From contig JAFRJJ010000042.1 of the NCBI GenBank assembly GCA_017432325.1, positions 1 to 52,330 on the forward strand: 52,330 nucleotides of DNA. Direction: 5' to 3'. This stretch comes from Solobacterium sp. GTDB taxonomy: Bacteria; Bacillota_I; Bacilli_A; Erysipelotrichales; Erysipelotrichaceae. Each line of letters begins with the position of its first letter. Positions within the stretch are counted from its first letter, which is position 1. Positions 35,641 through 44,136 of this stretch are shown one piece after another. The notes below the pieces were generated by a model. That model was not told where the DNA came from. It was given only the letters and a program-made list of their open reading frames with translations, and ran no database searches. The translations under genes were made by a program, and so were the position numbers.

Positions 35641-37629
35641 TTAAAGAAACAGCAGAACAAGGATCAGCTTCAGCATGGCTGAAAATACATAGCTGTTGGC
35701 TGATATATAGTAGACGACTCTGGTGAAGCGTTCGAACTTTGCGCTTCGTTTGCCCATATGCCTGTGATAGAGCAGCAGGAACGGCACAGTGACGATGATC
35801 GAAGCATTGGACCCCAGTCCAAGCATGATCGCATACTGGTTGCTGCGAAGCAGATATTCGACAACGGAGATCACAATGACAATGCTTACGACCAGCAGGT
35901 TTCTGAGCATCTGGAACTTGTTGCCGTCAACATAGAACTTTGCCCTTCTGACGCCGTATTTTCTTGCGAAGAATACACGCAGTGAATAAACGGCATACAT
36001 GCACAGGTACTGGGCAAAGATAAACGGCAGGAACATGAACGGACAGAAGTACTGGAAGTACGGGCGGATGCTATCAGCGATCAGCTGGCTTCTTCCATTC
36101 CCGAAATGATACACCATCACGGTCAATAACAGTGGTATCAATGATAAAGAGCGCCATATATAAGTATTTTTACGGCTCTTTTTCGCGAATTCAGGCGTAT
36201 AGAAGAGGATCAGCGAACAAAGGTACTCCAATGCAAGCACACCGAAGATATTGCCGGGTATCGACTGCATCACTGCTGTTACAACAGAAGACCCGCTCAT
36301 TGTGAAGACTCTGTATGTAATGATCTCGACTGCGTAGATCGTCAGGAATGTACTCAGACAGAAACACATACTGCGTACGATCTGCTGGTCGGAGGTGAAG
36401 ATATCCATTTGGATATATGACATCAGGAATATGCCGATATAGAAGCATTCCGATCCGATCTCCGCGATCTGTTCCGAATTGAGTCCCAGATTCCGGAATA
36501 ATGACATCGACGCAAGCGTTCCGGAAAACAGCTGGACCGCTCCGAGCAGGATGAACAGGAAGGATATGATTATCATATTGTAGTCTGTGATGAATGGTCC
36601 GAAATGCATATCTGAACCCAGTTCTTCTCTTAATCTGGGCTTTAATGCGACAAAATAGATGTCACCAAGAACGATATTCTTCATCTTCCCCGCCAGATAG
36701 AAACTCAGCATAAATCCTGTAAGGATCGTACCGAAATAAACCAGCTTCAGTACGAGACTTGAAAGCGTTCTTTCTGTAGAAGCACCCATATCACGATCTG
36801 CCAGAACCGTGTTCAGCGAGATCTGATCATCATCTATCGTTTCACGAACTAAAGATGTGATCCTGCTGACAGCGATATTGGCGGCTCTGCTCATATCCGG
36901 TAGCAGTTCAAGTGCCTGTCCGCCATTCAGCGTAATAAAATTGATCTCTGCTGTACCGTCGTCATCGAGTATTCCCTCTCCCTGAAGATACTGACCATCC
37001 CTGTTCATACCGGTCACATAGATCAAATCTTTCGAATAACGGTTTCCGACTGAGAAGTTGATGAACCGGTAATCCTCAAAATCTCTCTGCGTATTGAAAA
37101 ACTCTGTACGATAAAAACCATAGCTCAGATCAGCAGTCAGTACGGTAAAACCGCCGTTTTCATCTCTCCGGTACAGTTCTTTCGTTTCCGATGATTCATG
37201 CAGATCTGTGGTGAATGAACCGGCAGCCGCAATATGGTCATGAAGGTTACGGTAATTCGGACCATAAAGTGTCTTCATCATGTCCATGGGAATACTTGCG
37301 ATCAAAGCTCCTGCAGCCAGCATGATCAGTCCGAAGACCAGAAGGAATCCCGGCATCCTTTCACGTTGTTTTTTGAACCGTTTCGGCTTTTCCGGGACCG
37401 GCTCATCAAAAGGGTCAGGGAAGGAAATGTCTTCATAGAAAAAGTATTCCGCAAGATCGCTCTTGTAGAGACGTGAGAGTTTTTCCATATCTTTATAAGG
37501 CGGCATGCGGTAACCCTGCTCATAAAGATATAATGATCTTCTCTTCACACCGGCTGCCTTAGCGGCTTCTTTCAGGGAAAGCCCCTGATCCGTTCTGAGT
37601 TTTCTGAGATATCTGTTATAACTGATCAT
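35641..37629 (-). CDS. Membrane-embedded XRE-family transcription regulator with multi-TM receptor
   Basis: A 662-residue fusion. Residues ~4-60 are an XRE helix-turn-helix (YLRKLRTDQGLSLKEAAKAA, RRSLYLYEQGYRMP). A charged linker (~70-92) leads to TM1 (~93-112). Residues ~113-290 form a ~180-residue extracytoplasmic region rich in aromatic beta-strand patterns. Residues ~291-662 hold about eight to nine further membrane helices. The plan resembles 7TM receptors with an outside sensor, but with a DNA-binding domain where a kinase would be. No enzyme motif is seen in the membrane part. It starts nine bases after the hydrolase lipoprotein gene behind GGCGGAG, so the two are co-expressed. Ligand and target genes are unknown. 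Confidence 0.75.
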   Translation of the reverse strand: MISYNRYLRKLRTDQGLSLKEAAKAAGVKRRSLYLYEQGYRMPPYKDMEKLSRLYKSDLAEYFFYEDISFPDPFDEPVPEKPKRFKKQRERMPGFLLVFGLIMLAAGALIASIPMDMMKTLYGPNYRNLHDHIAAAGSFTTDLHESSETKELYRRDENGGFTVLTADLSYGFYRTEFFNTQRDFEDYRFINFSVGNRYSKDLIYVTGMNRDGQYLQGEGILDDDGTAEINFITLNGGQALELLPDMSRAANIAVSRITSLVRETIDDDQISLNTVLADRDMGASTERTLSSLVLKLVYFGTILTGFMLSFYLAGKMKNIVLGDIYFVALKPRLREELGSDMHFGPFITDYNMIIISFLFILLGAVQLFSGTLASMSLFRNLGLNSEQIAEIGSECFYIGIFLMSYIQMDIFTSDQQIVRSMCFCLSTFLTIYAVEIITYRVFTMSGSSVVTAVMQSIPGNIFGVLALEYLCSLILFYTPEFAKKSRKNTYIWRSLSLIPLLLTVMVYHFGNGRSQLIADSIRPYFQYFCPFMFLPFIFAQYLCMYAVYSLRVFFARKYGVRRAKFYVDGNKFQMLRNLLVVSIVIVISVVEYLLRSNQYAIMLGLGSNASIIVTVPFLLLYHRHMGKRSAKFERFTRVVYYISANSYVFSAMLKLILVLLFL

Positions 37630-37638
37630 ATCTCCGCC

Positions 37639-39504
37639 TCACCCCGGTATATCCCCGGCCGCATCCTCTGATGTACCCAGTACTTTATAAGTACATGTGA
37701 TCGGATCAAACAGCTCTGTCACTGCCGTTGCACCGCTGCCGCGGTCCATTTCATATGTGTAATCCATATTCATCGGAAGATATACATAATATTCGCCTTT
37801 TGATCCCGTTCCGAGGGTCAGCCCGCTGCCATGATCTGACAGTGTTTTTTCATCGATCTGCGCACATACTTTACCGTCGGAATCTTTTATTTTCAGTGTT
37901 TCGGAACCTGTAACTGTCAGTTTTCTGTAATACCCGTCCATCATCTCACCGGCTGTTTTATTCCCGGCGTAATTGGGATCCATAGCCATCAGCCACGCAA
38001 TATTGCAGGGCGGGAAATGACAGCTTACGATCACACCAAAAGTATTGTTCATGGAAATCATCGTCAAAAGGAACGACTTATCAAGATCAGTGCTTTTTGT
38101 GACGAGTTCCAGAACATTTTTCAGATGTGTGAGAACCTCCGCATTCATCTCTCTGCCTTCTCCCGTTGCATAAGCTGATACAAAGTCACTGAAATCATTG
38201 ATAAAAGCATTGCTGTCATGAATGATATCTTCTACCAGCAGACGGCTGTTGTTTTCATCTGTGATATCAACAAGCAGTCCGGTCAGTCCGAGCAGATTCG
38301 ATGTGCTCAGATTTCCGTTGTATATAAATTCCAGAACCGCGCAGATAGACGCATAATACTGGTCCATGTAGGTTTTTCTGTCAGAAACAGCGTTCCGTAC
38401 CAGATCATTGACGAAGCCGCCGGCAAATATCCCGAGATTCGGATTCACAATACAGATCTCAGGTGATCCTGCAGGTGTATATGTCGTTAACTTAAAGCGC
38501 TTGCTGTAGTACGATGAACTGTCATACCTGGGAAGGAATCCGCCGTAGAACCGGATCATCTTATTGAATCTGTCTTCATAATCAGAATCATTCAGATTGT
38601 TCGGGTAGAACATCTGGTGACCGTATCTGGTAAAACCAAGCTGCGGCATGGCAACCAGGGTTACCGCATCACTTTCATCCAGCATGCAGAAGATATTGTT
38701 GTAGGCTTCATTGCGAGGGTCTTTCAGTCCTGTGCATGTTTCGTCATAATACACGCCCTGAGGTGATTCAAAGCAGAAAGCATACACATCTTCATATCTC
38801 AGTTCAACGCCTTCAAAACCGCTGCCTTCTTCGACGATACGCTGATCGATCAGTCCTGCAGTCATATTTGTAAGGGCTGCGCCTCGTGAAAAACCTGCCA
38901 TCCAGATCTTTGTTCTGCCTGACAGATGATTTGAACTGATGTAATCCTGTATGAAAGCATATTCTCTCAAAGAACTGTTATAGAAGCCCTTATGGTGGTG
39001 TCCTTCAACATCGTCGTCATAACCGATATCCATGTTGTTCAGCCATTCCATACGATAGCCGTTGCTCTTGACTGTTACAGCCAGCAATGTCACATCCTCA
39101 CCATCAACATCGATCATCTTCCTGCCAATGATCAGGCTCAGGGAATCGTAGCTTGTCGGGAGTTTATAGTTTTCATTGTATTCAATGTCCTGAAAGCCTG
39201 CTGCCTTCATAAAGTCAAGGGCATTCTTATACTGCTGTCTGTAATCATCCTTATATGGATAATATGCAAAACTTGCGATCGCAAGTCCGTAACTGCATGT
39301 TGCAAGACTCGGCTGGTAAATGCCTCCATCAGTCTGAAAATAATCATCCCGGTAATAGATGTCATAAGAAATAGTCCCGCTGGATGTTCCCTGTCTGACT
39401 TTGATCGTGTTTCCTTTTTCCGGCTGTGAGGTACATGAAACCCCCGTCACCAGACAGAACAGAGTCAGAAGGATGATGTACGTTTTGCCTAACAGTTTTT
39501 TCAT
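37639..39504 (-). CDS. Alpha/beta-hydrolase (lipase-like) lipoprotein
   Basis: A 621-residue surface protein. Signal peptide with lipobox LVTGVSC (Cys24), then a large domain with the nucleophile elbow KIWMAGFSRGAAL (GxSxG Ser ~206). SYGLAIASFAYYP and HKGFYNSSLREYAFIQDYISSN resemble class 3 lipase/Mbeg1-like hydrolases. The acid and His partners cannot be pinned. By family it may cleave lipid or polymer esters outside the cell. ATG 39504 lies nine bases after a TATAAT with no Shine-Dalgarno, so a leaderless message is predicted; ATG 39513 is immediately after the -10 and cannot be in the transcript. It is followed directly by the membrane XRE regulator. Confidence 0.75.
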   Translation of the reverse strand: MKKLLGKTYIILLTLFCLVTGVSCTSQPEKGNTIKVRQGTSSGTISYDIYYRDDYFQTDGGIYQPSLATCSYGLAIASFAYYPYKDDYRQQYKNALDFMKAAGFQDIEYNENYKLPTSYDSLSLIIGRKMIDVDGEDVTLLAVTVKSNGYRMEWLNNMDIGYDDDVEGHHHKGFYNSSLREYAFIQDYISSNHLSGRTKIWMAGFSRGAALTNMTAGLIDQRIVEEGSGFEGVELRYEDVYAFCFESPQGVYYDETCTGLKDPRNEAYNNIFCMLDESDAVTLVAMPQLGFTRYGHQMFYPNNLNDSDYEDRFNKMIRFYGGFLPRYDSSSYYSKRFKLTTYTPAGSPEICIVNPNLGIFAGGFVNDLVRNAVSDRKTYMDQYYASICAVLEFIYNGNLSTSNLLGLTGLLVDITDENNSRLLVEDIIHDSNAFINDFSDFVSAYATGEGREMNAEVLTHLKNVLELVTKSTDLDKSFLLTMISMNNTFGVIVSCHFPPCNIAWLMAMDPNYAGNKTAGEMMDGYYRKLTVTGSETLKIKDSDGKVCAQIDEKTLSDHGSGLTLGTGSKGEYYVYLPMNMDYTYEMDRGSGATAVTELFDPITCTYKVLGTSEDAAGDIPG

Positions 39505-39513
39505 TTCATTCAT

Positions 39514-39519
39514 ATTATA
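39514..39519 (-). promoter_or_regulatory. -10 of the hydrolase-XRE operon, predicted leaderless
   Basis: TATAAT (39519-39514), then nine bases to ATG 39504, the same spacing as for scpA. No clear -35. Confidence 0.6.
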
Positions 39520-39541
39520 AACTCGTTCAGGCTGTCATTTG

Positions 39542-39567
39542 AAAAAACTGTACCATTTCAGGTACAG
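39542..39567 (-). terminator. Terminator of the DJ-1/RpiR operon
   Basis: On the minus strand CTGTACC (39567-39561) pairs with GGTACAG (39554-39548), then TTTTTT (39547-39542). Confidence 0.88.
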
Positions 39568-39599
39568 TCTGTTGAATGATGAGCCGGTCAGTTTACTTT

Positions 39600-40367
39600 T
39601 CACTGATCACGGTACTGATACAAATATTCCTGCGCAATGACAGTCGCCATATACAGAAGCTGATATGGATGGGATGCCTGATCCAGTTTGGAATCAAACC
39701 CCAGGATATTCCGGATAAAGGACGGGTGCTGTTTACCGCCGGAGATCATCCATATCCTGGCACGCGGAGGAGACTGATTCAGACTCCGTTCAACACCTTC
39801 AAAATAGCTTCCCGTATAAGAGAAGATCAACACCAGGTCATTCCTGCCTGCTGATTTCAGATATTCAATCTGTTCGGAAAACGAAACATTGGAGTATACC
39901 TGTTTTCCGCTGAACATCAGATCCGATGCCAGTGATATCGCAGCAGACTGAGCCTTCAGCAGACCGAATACTGCGATCCTGTCATATTGTTGGATATCAC
40001 TGACCAGTCTGTTCAGTTCTTCCCTGTCGATCGATCTGCTTGCTTCACGGATCGCAGAAACAGCATTATCTTCATATTCGCCGTATCGTTCATCGGGTTC
40101 TTCATGAAAGGACTGCTGTTCCAGGGAAAGGTCCGCGTTCATCAGGATCTCCCTGAATTCCGCAAACCCGGAAAGACCGATCTGCGTACAGAAACGTGAG
40201 ATGGAACTGACAGATACGTTGCACATATCGGCAATATCCTGGATCCCGTAATTCTTTGCCTTATGAAGATTCTTAAGGATCGTCGAAGCGATCGCCGCAT
40301 TGGCAGCGCCGTATTTTTCACTTGTGATCGTGCCCAGGAAAAGCACCGGCAGTCTGCTGTATATCAT
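39600..40367 (-). CDS. MurR/RpiR-family regulator
   Basis: A 255-residue sugar-phosphate-responsive regulator. The N-terminal RpiR helix-turn-helix (~25-75, GIQDIADMCNVSVSSISRFCTQIGLSGFAEF) is followed by a SIS domain (~105-235; AVFGLLKAQSAAISLASDLMFSGKQVY and LVLIFSYTGSYFEGV) that normally binds a phosphosugar. Ligand and targets are not given by sequence. It is encoded 18 bases after the second DJ-1 gene with AGGAGG, as the last gene of a three-gene unit. A regulator of sugar phosphates next to two DJ-1 proteins suggests a link to carbonyl or glycation stress (inference). Confidence 0.9.
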   Translation of the reverse strand: MIYSRLPVLFLGTITSEKYGAANAAIASTILKNLHKAKNYGIQDIADMCNVSVSSISRFCTQIGLSGFAEFREILMNADLSLEQQSFHEEPDERYGEYEDNAVSAIREASRSIDREELNRLVSDIQQYDRIAVFGLLKAQSAAISLASDLMFSGKQVYSNVSFSEQIEYLKSAGRNDLVLIFSYTGSYFEGVERSLNQSPPRARIWMISGGKQHPSFIRNILGFDSKLDQASHPYQLLYMATVIAQEYLYQYRDQ

Positions 40368-40385
40368 TCAGGACCTCCTGAGGAA

Positions 40386-40946
40386 TTATCTTCCTCCGGC
40401 TAAATCATAAAGCATTCTTTTCTTAATGTCTGCTGTATCTTTGCCCAATGCTTCGATCAGCGCGAATGCAAACGGCATAACAGTTGCAGGACCCTGTGAT
40501 GTGACCATATTTCCGTCTGTAACGGTCAGCTCATCACCCAGGAAGCATGCGCCTTCCATGAACTGTTCATAGCCTGTATATCCTGTCAGACGTCTTCCTT
40601 CGATGATGCCTGCAGCCGGGAGCACTCTTGTGCCGAAGCACATCGCTGTAACAAACTTGCCCTGTTCATTGAATTCACGGGCAATGCGGATCACTTCCGG
40701 ATCTGCGATCAGATTCGGGCCGCCGGGTCTTCCGCCCGGGAAGAACACCGCGTCGCATTCGCTGACAGCATCATGTGAGAACAGCTGGTCAGCCTTCAGC
40801 ATGATCCCGTTCATGCCTTTTACATACTGTTCGCCTGTTGTTGAAAATGTGATCGCTTCGATCTCTGCACGTCTGAGCAGGTCAGCCAGCAGCATTGTTT
40901 CGCTTTCTTCGTATCCTTCAGCCATCAGAATCGCTACTTTTGTCAT
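40386..40946 (-). CDS. DJ-1/PfpI-family protein (copy 2)
   Basis: A 186-residue flavodoxin-like protein of the DJ-1/ThiJ superfamily. KVAILMAEGYEESETMLLADLLRRAEIEA carries the conserved Glu, and the nucleophile elbow is TAMCFGTRVLPAAG with the reactive Cys. The usual AGP/AAP after the Cys is replaced by FGT. DVTDG-type NMVTSQGPATVMPFAFALIEAL closes the fold. Members act as glyoxalase/deglycase-like enzymes, chaperones or thiamine-related proteins; activity here is unknown. It lies 19 bases behind a paralogue with the same fold, in a tandem duplication. Confidence 0.9.
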   Translation of the reverse strand: MTKVAILMAEGYEESETMLLADLLRRAEIEAITFSTTGEQYVKGMNGIMLKADQLFSHDAVSECDAVFFPGGRPGGPNLIADPEVIRIAREFNEQGKFVTAMCFGTRVLPAAGIIEGRRLTGYTGYEQFMEGACFLGDELTVTDGNMVTSQGPATVMPFAFALIEALGKDTADIKKRMLYDLAGGR

Positions 40947-40965
40947 TTTATTCAGCCTCCCTTTC

Positions 40966-41547
40966 TTACTGTACTTCCGTGATCGTTACTGCACCCGGAT
41001 CGAATGCGTGATCGTAGAGCATCTTGTCTTTGACCGGCTGAACATCAGCACCGAGTACTTCAGCCAGGTAATATCCAAACGCATAGGCTACGGAAGGTCC
41101 GCGGCCTGTAATGATGTTTCCGTCTTTGACGACCAGATCAGTCAGGTATGTACCGTCCGTGATCTTTGTTTCATATCCGGGATAAGCTGTGAACTTCTTA
41201 TCCTTCAGCAGTCCTGCCTTGAACAGGACTTCCGGAGCAGCGCATATTGCGCATACGAATTTTCCGCTTGCGTTCATGCTGAGCAGTACTTCCCTGAGAT
41301 ACTCACTGCCGCCCATTGCTTCGGTTCCGCCGTATCCGCCCGGCAGAATGATCATGTCTGCTTCCTTCGTTGTTTCATCAAGTGTTTTATCGCACAACAT
41401 TGTGATATCATGTGCTCCTGTTACTTCTTTGTCTGTGAGACCTGCAGATCTGCAGTCGATTCCGCACCTTCTCAGAATGTCCACGATAACAAGTGCTTCG
41501 CCTTCTTCAAATCCGCCGGCAATTACGATCTCTGCTTTTTTTGTCAT
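40966..41547 (-). CDS. DJ-1/PfpI-family protein (copy 1)
   Basis: A 193-residue DJ-1/ThiJ-family protein, first gene of the unit. AEIVIAGGFEEGEALVIVDILRRCGID carries the conserved Glu; the elbow FVCAICAAPEVLFKAG has the canonical reactive Cys. GNIITGRGPSVAYAFGYYLAEVLGA is the C-terminal block. It shares the full layout with the following gene but differs at the residues after the reactive Cys, so the two may have diverged in substrate. AAAGGAG lies 9 bases before the ATG; TATACT upstream is a possible -10. Confidence 0.92.
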   Translation of the reverse strand: MTKKAEIVIAGGFEEGEALVIVDILRRCGIDCRSAGLTDKEVTGAHDITMLCDKTLDETTKEADMIILPGGYGGTEAMGGSEYLREVLLSMNASGKFVCAICAAPEVLFKAGLLKDKKFTAYPGYETKITDGTYLTDLVVKDGNIITGRGPSVAYAFGYYLAEVLGADVQPVKDKMLYDHAFDPGAVTITEVQ

Positions 41548-41615
41548 ATACCTGTTCTCCTTTGACTACAGTATATGAACTGTAAACAGCAAATTCCATT
41601 GATTTCCAGAAACTG

Positions 41616-41646
41616 GAAAAAAGCATCTCCCGCTCCGGAAGATGCC
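41616..41646 (-). terminator. Terminator of the MerR/CPBP unit
   Basis: On the minus strand GCATCTTCC pairs with GGGAGATGC around GGAGC, then TTTTTT (41621-41616). Confidence 0.85.
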
Positions 41647-41659
41647 TTGTTTTCCATGA

Positions 41660-42544
41660 TTATTGAACTGTTTTCTGTTTCGTTTTCATCAGTATGATCA
41701 CAGCGCACACAAGCATCGGCAGGCCTGCGATCAGACCGTTCGGTGCAGGTCCCAGCAGTCTTGCCGGACCGGTATCCGTTCTGCATATTGCAAGAGGGAT
41801 CGTGGCTGCCCCATTCAGTGACCCATGCAGGAGCGCCGGGATCCAGATGCATCTGCTCTTTTCATACAGCACATCATGCAGGATCCCTAAACCGATCGTA
41901 AATACACAGAATACCAGCATGCCTACTACTGGAAAGCCCAGATAATCCGTTCCGTATTCATAACCGATCAGCCAGATCAGCGGCCAGTGCCAGGCACCCC
42001 AGATCACTCCGCCCAACAGGATTCCTTTCGTTCTGCCGTACATTTCCTTCAGCTGCGGATAGAGAAATCCCCGCCATCCCGCTTCTTCCCCGACAGCCGG
42101 GACCATATTGATCAGAGGTGTATAGGTCACGCAGGATACCGCTGTGATCAGCACATACTTGGTATAAGTGAGCCCCTGTGCTTCCAGCTGCTCCAGAGCA
42201 CCCGGCACGCTTTCATCAAGGAAACTGCCGCTGAGATCAAAATGACCCGGGAAGATCAGGAAATAAATCAGCGCTCCGAGGAACGTCAGGACTGCCGGCA
42301 GGAACCAGGCTGTCAGGATCGCTTTCACATTCCCTTTCAGCACCGGCTTCCAGCCCATACCCTTAAGACTGTTGCCGCTCAATAATACCGACAGCATCGG
42401 TACAAACATCATCAGTGCAATGACAAGCTGACCGATCTGCGTCTGACCTTTCCGGTACAGAACAGCTGCAGCTCCCTGAATGATATACGCAATCAGGAAT
42501 GTGAACAGCAGATATCTGATCACAGATTTTTTCCGCTCATTCAT
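41660..42544 (-). CDS. CPBP (CAAX/Abi) family intramembrane metalloprotease
   Basis: A 294-residue polytopic protein (about eight helices) of the CPBP/Abi family. The signature EEAGWRGFLYPQL (EExxxR, ~157-169) and the second-motif region GGVIWGAWHWPLIW (H/W-rich, ~184-197) mark a membrane glutamic-type/metal protease related to Rce1. Such proteins process peptides or give self-immunity to bacteriocins. No bacteriocin precursor is seen here. The start is ATG 42544 behind GGAGG, overlapping the merR stop by eight bases, so it is co-expressed with and possibly controlled by that regulator. Confidence 0.88.
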   Translation of the reverse strand: MNERKKSVIRYLLFTFLIAYIIQGAAAVLYRKGQTQIGQLVIALMMFVPMLSVLLSGNSLKGMGWKPVLKGNVKAILTAWFLPAVLTFLGALIYFLIFPGHFDLSGSFLDESVPGALEQLEAQGLTYTKYVLITAVSCVTYTPLINMVPAVGEEAGWRGFLYPQLKEMYGRTKGILLGGVIWGAWHWPLIWLIGYEYGTDYLGFPVVGMLVFCVFTIGLGILHDVLYEKSRCIWIPALLHGSLNGAATIPLAICRTDTGPARLLGPAPNGLIAGLPMLVCAVIILMKTKQKTVQ

Positions 42545-43271
42545 GATCCGCTTCCTCCGTTCCTGCTGTTTCAACGCAGAAACCATGATGTCCGCATTCC
42601 GGACATGTCAGTTTTCTGGCAGTCAGTGTATGGTTTGCAAATACCGCTTCCTTGAATGACGGCCGGAAGACTGTATGGCATTGCGGGCAGATATAGGAAA
42701 CATGATTGAAATAGTATCTGGAAAACGGTACAGCCCAGATCACGGCAACGATGACATACAGCACAAACAGATGCCAGTTTCCCGTCACGATCCAGACAAT
42801 GATGCCTGCCAGTTCAAGCATCGTTACCGGCAATGCCATATACAGAAGGTTCCGGTGTATTTTTTTCAGTTGTTCTCTGTTAGACATGGTATACGCTATG
42901 TCCCCGATCGACTCGGCAGAAATGCTTTCCAGCTGTTTCAGTTCCGACCTGAGCATGGTTACCTTTTCGAGCTGTTCTTTACGCTCGGAGATCTCCTGCT
43001 TCAGGTTCATTTCCTGCTGATCCAGCAGCAGCTTGATCAGACTGTCCGGATCATCCTCTTTCAGGATCTGTGAGATCGCGTCGATCTTCAGACCGATCTC
43101 ACGCAGGAAGCAGATGATCCTCATCTTTTTCAGATCATCTTCCGAATAAAGCCTTCTGCCTCCTTCCGACAGTTCAGAGGGTACAAGAATACCGCGTGTA
43201 TCATAATACTGTACGGTCCTGACCGTCACACCGCACATCTTTGCGATCTCACCTGTCGTATATCTGGACAC
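42537..43271 (-). CDS. Membrane-bound MerR-family regulator with zinc ribbon
   Basis: A 244-residue MerR-family activator. The winged-helix DNA-binding domain (~3-71, YTTGEIAKMCGVTVRTVQYYDTRG) and dimer coiled coil (~75-130) are followed by two membrane helices (~141-163, ~167-184). A C-terminal zinc ribbon (C195, C198, C223, C226) follows. MerR proteins with a membrane hairpin and ribbon are unusual; the sensor could be the membrane or metal/redox state at the ribbon (inference). Its promoter has the 19-bp spacer and palindrome typical of MerR-activated genes, indicating autoregulation. The next gene, a CPBP protease, overlaps it. Confidence 0.85.
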   Translation of the reverse strand: MSRYTTGEIAKMCGVTVRTVQYYDTRGILVPSELSEGGRRLYSEDDLKKMRIICFLREIGLKIDAISQILKEDDPDSLIKLLLDQQEMNLKQEISERKEQLEKVTMLRSELKQLESISAESIGDIAYTMSNREQLKKIHRNLLYMALPVTMLELAGIIVWIVTGNWHLFVLYVIVAVIWAVPFSRYYFNHVSYICPQCHTVFRPSFKEAVFANHTLTARKLTCPECGHHGFCVETAGTEEADHE

Positions 43272-43292
43272 AGCTTTTCACCTCCTGCCTCA

Positions 43293-43323
43293 ACTGTAGA
43301 ACATGACGCTGCGTCACAAGCAA
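43293..43323 (-). promoter_or_regulatory. MerR-type promoter with 19-bp spacer and operator
   Basis: On the minus strand TTGCTT (43323-43318), a 19-bp spacer, TACAGT (43298-43293). The spacer holds the palindrome TGACGCAGCGTCA (43304-43316). Long spacers with a central dyad are the hallmark of MerR-controlled promoters. Confidence 0.8.
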
Positions 43324-43345
43324 TACCTGACGCAGGGTTTTTTTT
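43309..43345 (+). terminator. Hairpin with T8 overlapping the MerR operator
   Basis: CTGCGTCA (43309-43316) pairs with TGACGCAG (43328-43335), followed by GG and T8 on the plus strand. It could terminate antisense transcription into yczE, or simply be a second operator copy. The first arm is half of the MerR palindrome. Confidence 0.45.
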
Positions 43346-43396
43346 GTATTTTTCAGTTATTTCGCTGCTGAATGGCTCCGTAAGACCGGAATATGC

Positions 43397-44083
43397 CTAA
43401 GCAAAGTATCTTTTCAGATCCCAGGCATCCCGGAAATCAAACAGCGATTCCAGCAGGCTGCTGCACTTACCGATCGTCCAGCCATTGATCAATGCGCAGA
43501 AGATCGTACCCGCCTTGACACCCTCAAAGTGCCCAAAGCCGAAAAACAGGAAAGACAGGATGACTGCCAGTGCACAGCTGCAGATATCATAGATCGTTTT
43601 GACCTTTGTGATATCCTCGCCTGTTTTGGCGGAGATCTCCTTGACCATCAGCTCATAAGCTTCCGGAGCAATATAGGTATGAAACAGCAGTGCTACGCCG
43701 AATGAGCAGAGTACCAATCCGCAGAGGAAAAATACGATCCTTCCGGCCATTCCTTCCAGCATGATCCTGCCGACGGCTCCGATCATCAGGTCCAGTATGA
43801 TCCCGTAAAGAAACGCAGTCACAAACGAAAACAGATACATGGTTTTGAACCTGCGCATGAACAGCGCAATGATGACCAGCAGTACTGCCTGGAAACAGTA
43901 TTCCGCCATACCGAATGTAAACCATGCAAAAGACTGAGATAATTTCAGATAAAACAAATACGCCGGCGCGACTACCATGGACATGCCGAAATCGGCACGT
44001 TCCATAAAAGCAGTGCCCAGCGCGAGCACGATGATGCCAATGATATACGCTGCTTCTGAAGACAGCATCTTCCTTTTCTTCAT
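43397..44083 (-). CDS. YitT/YczE-family membrane protein
   Basis: A 228-residue protein with about six helices, matching the YczE/YyaS/YitT family by AAYIIGIIVLALGTAFMERADFGMSMVVAPAYLF and FLYGIILDLMIG. The tail holds a soluble segment (EISAKTGEDITKVKTIYDI) that is usual in the family. Function is unknown; the Bacillus relatives are uncharacterised membrane proteins or linked to surfactin control. ATG 44083 follows GGAGGTCAT; the frame extends to 44125. It has its own promoter. Confidence 0.83.
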   Translation of the reverse strand: MKKRKMLSSEAAYIIGIIVLALGTAFMERADFGMSMVVAPAYLFYLKLSQSFAWFTFGMAEYCFQAVLLVIIALFMRRFKTMYLFSFVTAFLYGIILDLMIGAVGRIMLEGMAGRIVFFLCGLVLCSFGVALLFHTYIAPEAYELMVKEISAKTGEDITKVKTIYDICSCALAVILSFLFFGFGHFEGVKAGTIFCALINGWTIGKCSSLLESLFDFRDAWDLKRYFA

Positions 44084-44136
44084 ATGACCTCCGGGATCAG
44101 CTGACGTTTGATACAGAAACGGCAAAAGATATGTTT

